A DNA stretch of 43,313 nucleotides from Methanothrix sp. (GTDB lineage: Archaea > Halobacteriota > Methanosarcinia > Methanotrichales > Methanotrichaceae), in contig JAPKYC010000137.1 in assembly GCA_026394505.1 (NCBI GenBank), forward strand, positions 1 through 43,313, written 5' to 3'. Made by a program: the position numbers and the translations under genes. This document shows positions 1 through 6,699 of the stretch, piece after piece (the stretch's first letter is position 1; every line of letters starts with the position of its first letter). The notes under the pieces are model-generated. The model saw only the letters and a program-made list of their open reading frames with translations. It did no database searches and was not told the origin of the DNA.

Positions 1-335
1 GCCGAAGTCAGGTAGATTGATATTGTTTTGTCTTTCATTTCAGTTGGCCCTTCCACGACATTATCTACATAAACGTTCCAACCCCATGCCCCGATCCGGT
101 CGAATTTGCTGATTGCAGTACCTTGAATCGTAATGTCCCCGAGGTATCCTGTTCCAGAGTCCAGCGGAGTTACAACTGGGACCAGATGATTTTCGCTGTT
201 ATTTGCGACCAGAACGTCTGGAATAGGCATTCTTTCAATAGTTTCTTGCTTGCTATGCGCTGCAATTCCGTCAGCAAACCCTACCGCCAATAGCAGCATT
301 GCCGCTATTGCCAATATTCCAAATTTTTTATACAT
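1..335 (-). CDS. Secreted protein of unknown function, N-terminal part (cut by the window edge)
   Basis: Reading the minus strand from an ATG at 335, the frame stays open to the left edge, giving 111 residues of a longer protein. The first 26 residues form a signal peptide: MYKKFG, then a hydrophobic run rich in Leu and Ala, then a small-residue cleavage zone near DGIAAHS. The mature part is rich in Thr, Val, Asp and Gly and has alternating hydrophobic residues, as in an extracellular beta-sandwich. A purine-rich ribosome site (GAGGAAGTG) lies just upstream of the ATG. I do not recognise the family. The neighbouring window must supply the C-terminus. Confidence 0.7.
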   Translation of the reverse strand, partial: MYKKFGILAIAAMLLLAVGFADGIAAHSKQETIERMPIPDVLVANNSENHLVPVVTPLDSGTGYLGDITIQGTAISKFDRIGAWGWNVYVDNVVEGPTEMKDKTISIYLTS

Positions 336-434
336 TTTTCACACTTCCTCGTACATATATCATTATATTTCATGATGATTAAAAGAAGACGGTCGGAAAA
401 GAGAGGAGGAACACAGCGTGTCTCTATCCTCTGC

Positions 435-520
435 TCAGAAGACTACCTCGTTCTCTAATATTTTCGCGCCCAAGCCTGCCGCCTCCTCGACTGCTGCCAG
501 GTCTTTCATCAAAAGTAAAA
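435..520 (-). pseudogene. 3' end remnant of the 135-codon gene found intact at 2545-2952
   Basis: On the minus strand this piece reads MKDLAAVEEAAGLGAKILEN and a few more residues to a TGA stop. It closely matches the last 24 residues of the intact gene at 2545-2952 (MKDLAAVEEVVGLGAKIVEG and so on). Similarity stops abruptly on the upstream side near 520. The remnant and the intact 3' end have the same orientation, so they are direct repeats flanking the regulator and nuclease genes between them. It could be one end of an insertion, or the remains of a tandem copy. Confidence 0.75.
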
Positions 521-701
521 GGGATGACTGGAGCCAGCCATAAAGGGAGTATACGGGGCGACTGCCTCCAATTAACAAGTAGTAGTAATAGTTAAAAAGG
601 ATCATCCGCGCGCCGCGAAAGTGATTCCTTACCGCCCTTACCTCTGCTCGCGTTGGTTCTGCTCATGCAACCCTTATGATTACTTGGTCTTTAAGAAATT
701 A

Positions 702-709
702 TTTATATG
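702..709 (+). promoter_or_regulatory. TATA box for the winged-helix regulator gene
   Basis: TTTATATA is a good archaeal TATA element. Transcription would start roughly 25 bases downstream, near 730. This is after the ATG at 707 and before the strong GGAGG at 734-738, so it argues that the ATG at 707 is not the translation start. A sequence differing at two of 14 positions from the shared polymerase/RecA-like box lies upstream at 610-623. Confidence 0.55.
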
Positions 710-745
710 ATTCTGATATTTATCAGCAGCGTAGGAGGAAGCAGC

Positions 746-1117
746 ATCAAAAACGCCACTATCACAGACGAAAGAGACTCGGAGTTCGTGCAGGAACTAC
801 AGAGCTTAGGCGTGAACAGGAATGTAGCTCTTGTGATAACATTCCTCAAAGATCAAAACGAGAGATATTTCAAGGATATAGAAATAGCTACAGACCTGAA
901 ACAGCAGAAAGTCAGCGTTGCCATGCAAACCCTGCGAGAAAGAGGCTGGCTCAAAGAGCATGATATTGAGGGCAACGTAAGAGGCAGACGCTTTAGCATC
1001 TATTCGTTGCGAGCGACCATCGATGAGATCATAAATTATTACGAAGCGGAGAAAAGCAGGGAATCTGTCAGAGCAATGGAGTCGATCCAACGGCTGAAGG
1101 AACTTAGTTCAACATAA
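746..1117 (+). CDS. Winged-helix transcriptional regulator (TrmB/MarR-like fold)
   Basis: A small DNA-binding protein of about 123 residues. It has a helical lead-in (DERDSEFVQELQSLGV), then a winged-helix pattern: RNVALVITFL, the turn DIEIATDLKQQKVSVAM as recognition region, TLRERGWL, and the wing around NVRGRRFSIYSL. A C-terminal helix (IDEIINYYEAEKSRESVRAM) probably dimerises. The start is a puzzle. GGAGG at 734-738 is 7 bases ahead of an in-frame ATC at 746, while the only ATG (707) lies before the predicted transcript start. I therefore place the start at 746 as a non-standard ATC; the ATG at 707 is the fallback. It sits 55 bases upstream of the EVE-nuclease gene on the same strand and may regulate it. 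Confidence 0.75.
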   Translation: MKNATITDERDSEFVQELQSLGVNRNVALVITFLKDQNERYFKDIEIATDLKQQKVSVAMQTLRERGWLKEHDIEGNVRGRRFSIYSLRATIDEIINYYEAEKSRESVRAMESIQRLKELSST

Positions 1118-1172
1118 TCTAGGAAAATTTCGTTAAAGTTATCGATAAACAGCAAAGACGGGAGGCTAACAC

Positions 1173-2534
1173 ATGAACGGAGAATACGTTTTAAATTGGC
1201 TAATTGAGGACGCAGATCGAAATGCAAATGATTGCTATTTAGATATATGGCAAAATAAGCTTGAAGATTATTTGTATGAGCTAAATTCGAGAAGAGATAT
1301 CGATTTACCGCAAGACTTCTCTTTGAATAACCTGCCGAACGAAGAAAAAGCGATTTCGATATTAAGAGAGACTTTTAAAAACAATATATCCAAAATATCT
1401 CTAATTTTAAATTATATCTATCCGGAAAAATATATATTTTATCGCGTTTCAAAGCTGGAGAATGAGATATTTTCAGGATTAAAATTTTTGAGTGAAATCT
1501 ATGATAAATTTCAGTTTGAATTTTATAAGATCGGACAAAATAAAGATAGCTTTGACAACTACCTCATTTTAAACGAAGCTATGCGTTCTTTTGCCTCAGA
1601 TGCGTGGCCAGATGTAAAAGATAAACTCATTCACAAAAAAATAAACTATTTCTTATACCAAGGACTTGGAAGCCTATTTTTGGAGAGAAATGGTTACAAC
1701 AGATATTGGATAATGGCTACGGGAGAAACTCATTTTGATTCGTTAGACAAAGAGAACGAAGTCATTTGGTCAGGAAGAAAAGAGATGCAAGTGAATGATC
1801 TGGTTTTTATGTACAGACAAGCTCCAAGAAAAGCGATAGCAGACCTTTTTTCTGTCTCAGAACCACCCTATTTCGACCCCTACGGTGGTTGGGGTGGTTT
1901 TTGGGTTCCACTAAAAAAGATTACACCGATTAAAGACATAACAATGATCGCGATGAAACATGATACGGTACTCGGCAATTGGGGCTTTGCAAAATGCAGT
2001 TCTCAGGGAGTTGTTACAGCACCAGTGCCTTATTCAATATACAACAGATTGTTGGAGATAATCGGAAAAGATGTATGCGAGAAAAACGACTTAATCCCTG
2101 AACCAGTAGCAAAAACGGTTAGCTCAGGTCAGTATGCAACCGAAGAAGAGTTCGAAGATGCTGTCCTTGAGCCACTTTTCCGACATTGGGGATTTAAGTT
2201 TCAGAGGCAGTATCCTTGTTACTTTACAATAGGTAGACAGTACCATACTTGTTTTGTGGATTTCATTATTCATGACGAAAGAGGCACTTTAACACTCTTT
2301 GAAGATAAATTAGAGATTCTAAATGATGCACAACTTCAACAAGCGGTCCTGCAAGCAAAATCTTATTCGTTGCTGTTAGGGATCAACAACTTCGTAATAG
2401 CATCTCCTGAAGGCTTTTGGATATACAAACTTGATAAAAACAACGAGATTCTACTAGAAAAGATAAGCTCAGATGATTTTAAGGAAAAAGAAGAGGGAAT
2501 GAGAGATTTAATTTTAAAACTCCGAAATAATTGA
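1173..2534 (+). CDS. EVE-domain protein fused to an HsdR_N-type PD-(D/E)xK nuclease (putative modification-dependent defence protein)
   Basis: 453 residues in three parts. Residues 1-165 are a helical, aromatic-rich N-terminus of unknown family (it includes NYIYPEKYIFYR), perhaps like the specificity region of type IV enzymes. Residues about 178-300 look like an EVE/YTH-like fold (YWIMATGE, GDL-like NDLVFMYRQAP, then VPYSIYNRLLEII), a pocket that reads modified bases. Residues about 323-420 match the N-terminal nuclease domain of type I restriction R subunits: EEEFEDAVLEPLFRHWGF, Asp363 in VDF, then Glu377-Asp-Lys379 as the ExK half of the active site. The reading frame is strikingly AT-rich compared with the GC-rich core genes, which suggests recent transfer. 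ATG is preceded by GGAGG at 1161-1165. Function as restriction of modified foreign DNA is inferred from the domains, not shown. Confidence 0.75.
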   Translation: MNGEYVLNWLIEDADRNANDCYLDIWQNKLEDYLYELNSRRDIDLPQDFSLNNLPNEEKAISILRETFKNNISKISLILNYIYPEKYIFYRVSKLENEIFSGLKFLSEIYDKFQFEFYKIGQNKDSFDNYLILNEAMRSFASDAWPDVKDKLIHKKINYFLYQGLGSLFLERNGYNRYWIMATGETHFDSLDKENEVIWSGRKEMQVNDLVFMYRQAPRKAIADLFSVSEPPYFDPYGGWGGFWVPLKKITPIKDITMIAMKHDTVLGNWGFAKCSSQGVVTAPVPYSIYNRLLEIIGKDVCEKNDLIPEPVAKTVSSGQYATEEEFEDAVLEPLFRHWGFKFQRQYPCYFTIGRQYHTCFVDFIIHDERGTLTLFEDKLEILNDAQLQQAVLQAKSYSLLLGINNFVIASPEGFWIYKLDKNNEILLEKISSDDFKEKEEGMRDLILKLRNN

Positions 2535-2544
2535 GGACATTTGA

Positions 2545-2952
2545 TCAGAAGGCAACCTCGCCTTCTACTATTTTTGCGCCCAGTCCCACCACCTCCTCGA
2601 CTGCCGCCAGATCCTTCATCAGGAATATCCTCTCGTTCGCAGCCTCCTTGAAGGCCACGGAGTTTTTCAGGATCGGGGCATACTTGGCGTGCTTGGGGAG
2701 CTGGACCACGTAGCCCTTCAGATCCTCCACCAGGTCGTAGTCAAAGCCATTTCTTTCCAGGAGCTTGAGAGCATTGTTCCTCGCGCCGATGGACTTGAAC
2801 TCGAAGCGGTACAGGTCTTTGTTGTAATAGTCCAGCAGCGCATTGAATAGCTCATGGTTATCGAAGAACTGCTTGAAGACCCAAAGCTTGCCAAGCTTGA
2901 AAAATGTGATGTGCTTGCGCCTCTCTATCACGTCGAAGGTATTGGCCTGCAT
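2545..2952 (-). CDS. Conserved hypothetical protein, 135 residues
   Basis: A soluble alpha/beta protein with no motif I can name. Notable segments are RRKHITFFKLGKLWVFKQFF, a central DYYNKDLYRFEFKSIG, and the C-terminal helix MKDLAAVEEVVGLGAKI. There is no signal peptide or membrane helix. It lies 63 bases downstream of the polymerase gene on the same strand and has its own ribosome site (GAGGAG) before the ATG. Its last 24 codons are repeated at 435-520, with the AT-rich regulator and nuclease genes between. The gene therefore marks the edge of an inserted island. Confidence 0.7.
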   Translation of the reverse strand: MQANTFDVIERRKHITFFKLGKLWVFKQFFDNHELFNALLDYYNKDLYRFEFKSIGARNNALKLLERNGFDYDLVEDLKGYVVQLPKHAKYAPILKNSVAFKEAANERIFLMKDLAAVEEVVGLGAKIVEGEVAF

Positions 2953-3015
2953 GGGGAGCTCTCCTCTGCGTAATTATCACATTAATTCGCGATAAATCTA
3001 TGGGTTACTCAATGC

Positions 3016-4968
3016 CTAACGATCGCTGCCCTCAAACCCATACGCCGCCTCTCCCCATGCCTTCTCCAGCAGCTTCCCGTAATACCCTATATCGAACTCC
3101 GAAGCCGTCCTTTCCGGCTCCACCTCCCACTTTTTGGCGTCCTTAACCACATAGCCTATCTCCATCCCCGGCGCCAGGGGAATGCCCTGCTTCAGGTGAG
3201 CCTGCACCGCTGAGGCTTCAGCACACCTGCGAGAATAGCTCAAGCGGCTCACTCTGCGATGAATGGCCAGCTCCTGCACGTCAGCCTCTACAAGCTCGTC
3301 TATGTACCGCCTGCGCACTTCTCGGGCCTTGGGCTCTATTCTGCGGAGCTCCTCCCGGCACCTCGCCCCGGCCAGGACCTCGAACAGCTCTTTCTGCATC
3401 CGGAGCACGTACTCGGGCGTGTCTCCTTTGCGGGCCATCACGCCCCGGATCTTCATCTTGCCCGTGTCCAGCCGCCCAAAATAGCGGTTGTAGGCCCCCG
3501 AGCCGTCGGCCATGGGCAGGAAGGCGATCCAGTCGTATGAGTCCACCTCCGTCAAGATGCCCGTCTCCCTCTCCACAGCCTCCTTGAAGCTCGCTATGGG
3601 CTCGCCTATAACCCATAAGCAGTCGATGATGCCATGCAGGACCTGGAAGTCCATACCCTCGGCCAGCTCCTTGACCTGCATGAGCAGCTCCCTGGAGATG
3701 CCTGTGATCCGCTCATGCACCTGGATCTGGCCGAACTTGGCGTTCCGATAGCCGGTGTAGCCAAAGCAGGTTACCAGCATCCATTTGAGGATCGAATCTA
3801 TGCCGGCGTAATCCGGGTTGGTCTTCTTCAGCCTCTTGGTCTCGATGCGCAAATTGAGCAGAGAGGAGAGCACGGTGCTGAGAAAGCCCTTCAGCTCTGG
3901 ATGCTCGATGGTTTCAGGGGAGAGGTTGTACTTCACGATGATCGAAGGGTACATGGAGGTAAAGTCGATCTGGTGAACCCGCTCGTACACGCCCGGTTCG
4001 GGCTGGAAGATCATGCCTCCCTTGTCGCAGGCCCTCAGCTCGGAGATGTTCCTGAGGCTCTCTGCGTCTCTTTTTCTGAAGGGCACTGCTACGCCCCGAC
4101 GCAGCGCCTCGAAGACCTCGTAGCTGGAGATGAGCGTGCCGGGCGTGAAGCGGGAGGTGAGGTTGGGGGAGAGGCCGGAGAGCCGGGAGGCCATGAGGAC
4201 GCCCTTCAGGCCGCTCTCGGCATAGACGAAGCTCTTGGCAGTGTCTATGAGCACCCGGCCTTCAGGGATGAGCGCGCCGTCCTTGTGGTTGACTTTTCCA
4301 TAGCTCCAGTAGGATTTGGAGGCCATCGGCTTGAAGAAGCCAGTGCGGCTGATGGTCGGCTCCAGGCCGTATCTTCTGGCCTTGCGAACTATGAGCGGAA
4401 GCCAGGTGTCTGCATGGGGACATAGGATCAGGTCGGGATCATGGGACTTGACGAGTTCCAGGAGATCGGAGAGGACCTGTCTCTCAGATCCTTCCAGCCT
4501 CCGCTTGCGGCCATCCAGAACCTCGATGCGGGAGATATCCCTGGGCAAAGAAGGATCTCCGGCCACCTGTATTTCCAGGCCGGTTAAAGGGATCTCAAAA
4601 TCTGGCGAGAACCGGGATTCATCTCTGTCTCCGCAGGGGAAGAGGTCATGCTCGGCCAGGTAGCGTTGGTCCTGGCGGACATCCACGTTATAGAGCTCGG
4701 CGGCGTAGCGGGTCTGGATCTCGATCTTCTCGGCGACTTTTCGGCCTGCATAGATCCTGTGGCCCTGAAAGGTGCCGAAGATGGTTCTGAAGCTGCATTC
4801 CTCAGCTTTGAAGCGGCTCTCCAGGGCCTCGATCATCTCCCTGTGGGCGGAAGGATCCTTGAGATGCATGTAGAACGAGGGTGGATAGACGGCGCAGGCT
4901 TTAGTGAGGCCTATCTCCCGGCCCCACAGCTCCACACAGCTTTTGTAGTAAGAGTCGAAAATCCACAC
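3016..4968 (-). CDS. PolB2-like family B DNA polymerase with altered catalytic motifs
   Basis: About 650 residues with family B architecture. Motif A is intact (DFTSMYPSII, residues about 335-344). Motif B is altered: in KWMLVTCFGYTGY the usual Asn-Ser is Thr-Cys. Motif C reads HGIIDCLWV where active polymerases have YGDTDS, so the first Asp is Ile and only the second remains. The exonuclease also looks eroded: the DIE of Exo I is GLEI, and no YxxxD is visible. This pattern resembles the archaeal PolB2 (Dpo2) branch, which in Sulfolobus is DNA-damage inducible and linked to translesion synthesis. Start: GTG at 4968, right after GGAGAGGTGG; a TTG at 4986 is possible but has no ribosome site. 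Its upstream region shares a 14-base box with the RecA-like operon. Confidence 0.85.
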   Translation of the reverse strand: MWIFDSYYKSCVELWGREIGLTKACAVYPPSFYMHLKDPSAHREMIEALESRFKAEECSFRTIFGTFQGHRIYAGRKVAEKIEIQTRYAAELYNVDVRQDQRYLAEHDLFPCGDRDESRFSPDFEIPLTGLEIQVAGDPSLPRDISRIEVLDGRKRRLEGSERQVLSDLLELVKSHDPDLILCPHADTWLPLIVRKARRYGLEPTISRTGFFKPMASKSYWSYGKVNHKDGALIPEGRVLIDTAKSFVYAESGLKGVLMASRLSGLSPNLTSRFTPGTLISSYEVFEALRRGVAVPFRKRDAESLRNISELRACDKGGMIFQPEPGVYERVHQIDFTSMYPSIIVKYNLSPETIEHPELKGFLSTVLSSLLNLRIETKRLKKTNPDYAGIDSILKWMLVTCFGYTGYRNAKFGQIQVHERITGISRELLMQVKELAEGMDFQVLHGIIDCLWVIGEPIASFKEAVERETGILTEVDSYDWIAFLPMADGSGAYNRYFGRLDTGKMKIRGVMARKGDTPEYVLRMQKELFEVLAGARCREELRRIEPKAREVRRRYIDELVEADVQELAIHRRVSRLSYSRRCAEASAVQAHLKQGIPLAPGMEIGYVVKDAKKWEVEPERTASEFDIGYYGKLLEKAWGEAAYGFEGSDR

Positions 4969-5057
4969 GTTCCACCTCTCCCCCAAGGCCCTGGATAGAG
5001 CCGAGCTTCTCCCAGGCGATCTCTTTACGGGCAGAAGATGATAAGGGTGAGGTGGGA

Positions 5058-5071
5058 GCGGGGCGAATGTG
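5058..5071 (-). promoter_or_regulatory. Shared upstream box, copy 1 (upstream of the PolB2-like gene)
   Basis: The plus strand reads GCGGGGCGAATGTG. The same box with one change (GCGGGGCGAAAGTG) is upstream of the RecA-like operon at 6644-6657 and of its decayed copy at 15511-15524. Towards the genes, each copy is followed after 6-8 bases by a second element, CTCRCCCT followed by an AT-rich end. This is a candidate activator or repressor site for a co-regulated DNA-repair regulon. Confidence 0.5.
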
Positions 5072-5120
5072 ATTGGTGGTCTAGAGTCCTACTTTTGCAA
5101 CAGAAACACCGTAGCGTGGA

Positions 5121-5130
5121 GTATATATAT
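5121..5130 (+). promoter_or_regulatory. TATA box of the four-helix membrane protein gene
   Basis: GTATATATAT sits about 55 bases before the TTG start at 5180 and 35 bases before the AGGAGG at 5165-5170. Transcription starting near 5150 excludes the upstream ATG at 5069 as translation start. Confidence 0.5.
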
Positions 5131-5179
5131 TGCGATAATTGCAGATATTCAAGACATTACTATAAGGAGGCAGAAGGTT

Positions 5180-5575
5180 TTGGAAGATTGGAAGATAAAG
5201 ATTTCAGTGCTTTGGCTCTTTGCGTCAGTCGCCTTTTTGGCTCATCAGATATTGGTGCTCATGGAGCCTGGTATAATAGCGCAGCTAATGGCTGGAGAAG
5301 CAGAAGGTCAGAAGATAGGACCTGAACTGATACTGTTCTTTGCGATCTCAATGTTAGTTCCTTTGGTGATGGCTTTCCTGTCCCTGACCTTGAAGGATTC
5401 GATGAATCGCTGGGTAAACATCATTCTGGGCGCAGTCTTTGCTGCCCTTTGGTTCGTAGGTGTAGTTAGTGCGGCACTGTCTGCATACTGGGGGGAGGCA
5501 CTAATGACGCTTTCAGCAGTTGCGGCTTCGACACTGATTGTCTGGTATGCATGGAAGTCTAAACAGAAAGCTTGA
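5180..5575 (+). CDS. Small four-helix integral membrane protein (DUF6326-like)
   Basis: 131 residues starting at TTG (5180), nine bases after AGGAGG at 5165-5170. The longer frame from 5069 would begin upstream of the promoter. Four hydrophobic helices are visible: ISVLWLFASVAFLAHQIL, ELILFFAISMLVPLVMAF, IILGAVFAALWFVGVVSAAL and ALMTLSAVAASTLIVWYAW, with a basic C-terminus (KSKQKA). The KIKISVLWLF start followed by a helix and MEPG recalls the DUF6326 family, whose function is not known to me. It is on the opposite strand to its neighbours and separates the polymerase from the RecA-like operon. Confidence 0.7.
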   Translation: MEDWKIKISVLWLFASVAFLAHQILVLMEPGIIAQLMAGEAEGQKIGPELILFFAISMLVPLVMAFLSLTLKDSMNRWVNIILGAVFAALWFVGVVSAALSAYWGEALMTLSAVAASTLIVWYAWKSKQKA

Positions 5576-5620
5576 GTACTGTAAGCTGTCTGACCAACGT
5601 AGGTCTCCCCGAGTTATAGA

Positions 5621-5851
5621 TTATTCTTTTTTATCCTCCTTCTCCTTCATCATCTCTACCAGCACAGAAAACACCGCCGCCTCCAGCGGATCATCCAGCG
5701 CATAGAAAGCCTCGCTGGAGTGCTTCTTGGCCATCTCCGCCACCTTTTGCCCGAAACCCCGGTCCTCCTTCTTAAGCGCCCGGCTGGCCTTCAGCCATCT
5801 GGCAGAGACGTCCTTTACGCCCATCCTCACGCTCTCGAAACTTCGTCCCAT
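5621..5851 (-). CDS. Small helical protein, third gene of the RecA-like operon
   Basis: 76 residues, highly charged and predicted all-helical (RALKKEDRGFGQKVAEMAKK; ALDDPLEAAVFSVLVEMMKE), ending in a Lys/Glu tail. Its start is two bases after the stop of the 78-residue gene, so the two are surely co-transcribed. I do not recognise a named family. In archaea, PolB2 and an inactivated RecA-like protein are often accompanied by a small helical protein; this one or the next is a candidate for that role (inference from context). Confidence 0.65.
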   Translation of the reverse strand: MGRSFESVRMGVKDVSARWLKASRALKKEDRGFGQKVAEMAKKHSSEAFYALDDPLEAAVFSVLVEMMKEKEDKKE

Positions 5852-5853
5852 AG

Positions 5854-6090
5854 CTAATCACTCAGACAAAAAGTCGCAGGCCACCGCCCCTCCTCGCGCT
5901 TCTCCGGCCAGATATTCTCCTCTTCGGGCAAGCTCCTTTCCATCAGCCTGCTCTTTATCATCTCCTCCACCTCGCCGGGCCGGGCGTGAAAGACCTCCGC
6001 CAGGATCTCCTTGGCCGTCTCCAGTTCCATGGCCCTGCTTACCATCGGCCTGGGCTCGATCGCTCTTCGCCGCCTCCAGGGCCACCTCAT
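5854..6090 (-). CDS. Small protein with conserved LETAKEILAE helix, second gene of the RecA-like operon
   Basis: 78 residues. An Arg/Trp-rich N-terminus (MRWPWRRRR) precedes a helical core, AMELETAKEILAEVFHARPG then EVEEMIKSRL, and a variable tail. The ATG overlaps the stop of the RecA-like gene (ATGA at 6087-6090), which indicates translational coupling. A near-identical paralogue lies at 14908-15093 beside a decayed RecA-like copy, so the two genes were duplicated as a unit. The core is the conserved part; the last 25 residues differ between copies. Function unknown, probably a partner of the RecA-like protein. Confidence 0.7.
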   Translation of the reverse strand: MRWPWRRRRAIEPRPMVSRAMELETAKEILAEVFHARPGEVEEMIKSRLMERSLPEEENIWPEKREEGRWPATFCLSD

Positions 6091-6599
6091 GAGTAGGCCT
6101 CCAGAGTTCTCTGGCTCTCCCTCGTCCGCGGGTGGGCTTTGGCCACCAGCCGTGGAATTTCACGGAGGCCTTCCTCAAAGTAGAACACACGGTCGGCATT
6201 CTGCACCAGGTCCTCGAAGAAAGGGTCAATCCCTGAGGCGTAGAGCAGCACGGCGGCCTCTTTTGCGGCATCGCAGAGAGCATGGGAGATGTACTCGGTC
6301 ATCTCTTTGGCGTCCTCGTAGAGGAGAGGGTCATGCTCGATGAGAATCAGCGAATGGTGGGCCTCCTCCAGGATGGTCATGAGCTGGAAGACGGTAAATC
6401 CCCGGCGGATTTCCAGGGCCTCAAACCTGCGGTCCAGCCTGGAAAGGATGGCTGAGGAGTTGCCGGTGACGTAGAGCACCTTGAAACGTTGCAGGTTCAG
6501 GTTGCGGTTCAGGGCCTGGATGAACATCTCCCTGGGGGCCGTCAGGGCATTGAAGGACCGGGGCCGGAGGAAGATCGTGGGAAGAAGCTCGAAGTCCAT
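6087..6599 (-). CDS. RecA-superfamily-like protein without Walker A (putative polymerase accessory factor)
   Basis: 170 residues. The pattern resembles a RecA/RadA core: a strand RFKVLYVTGN, helix SSAILSRLDRRFEALEI, then a Walker B-like strand with acidic end (SLILIEHDP), and later VLLYASGIDPFFEDLVQNAD followed by RVFYFEEG. No GxxxxGKT/S loop is present, so ATP binding is probably lost. In Sulfolobus an inactivated RecA-like protein is co-expressed with PolB2 after DNA damage, and bacteria have the analogous ImuA. Here the gene shares an upstream box with the PolB2-like gene. It heads an operon with two tiny proteins. A decayed copy is at 15181-15482 and a scrap of the start codon region is near 8310-8335. 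Confidence 0.65.
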   Translation of the reverse strand: MDFELLPTIFLRPRSFNALTAPREMFIQALNRNLNLQRFKVLYVTGNSSAILSRLDRRFEALEIRRGFTVFQLMTILEEAHHSLILIEHDPLLYEDAKEMTEYISHALCDAAKEAAVLLYASGIDPFFEDLVQNADRVFYFEEGLREIPRLVAKAHPRTRESQRTLEAYS

Positions 6600-6643
6600 G
6601 CTTAAAAGTGGGAGCTACGGGGATATGAGGGCGAGCCGGGTGC

Positions 6644-6657
6644 GCGGGGCGAAAGTG
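6644..6657 (-). promoter_or_regulatory. Shared upstream box, copy 2 (upstream of the RecA-like operon)
   Basis: The plus strand reads GCGGGGCGAAAGTG. An 8-base spacer separates it from GATATGAGGGCGAG at 6622-6635, which in gene orientation gives CTCGCCCTCATATC, a possible TATA-proximal element about 25 bases ahead of the ATG at 6599. Both elements and the 8-base spacing recur at 15489-15524. Confidence 0.5.
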
Positions 6658-6699
6658 TATATGAATGCAGGTTCAAAGATCTGGATTTAAGAGATAACG

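Noticed and set aside
707-745. ATG at 707 as start of the winged-helix gene
   Set aside because: It overlaps the TATA box, so it would lie upstream of the transcript; the ribosome site at 734-738 serves a later codon.
3634-4425. Long open frame opposite the polymerase gene
   Set aside because: It is a mirror of GC-rich coding bias on the other strand; the translation has no family features, and the polymerase frame is unambiguous.
5069-5179. N-terminal extension of the membrane protein from ATG 5069
   Set aside because: The promoter at 5121-5130 lies inside it, and a good ribosome site precedes TTG 5180.
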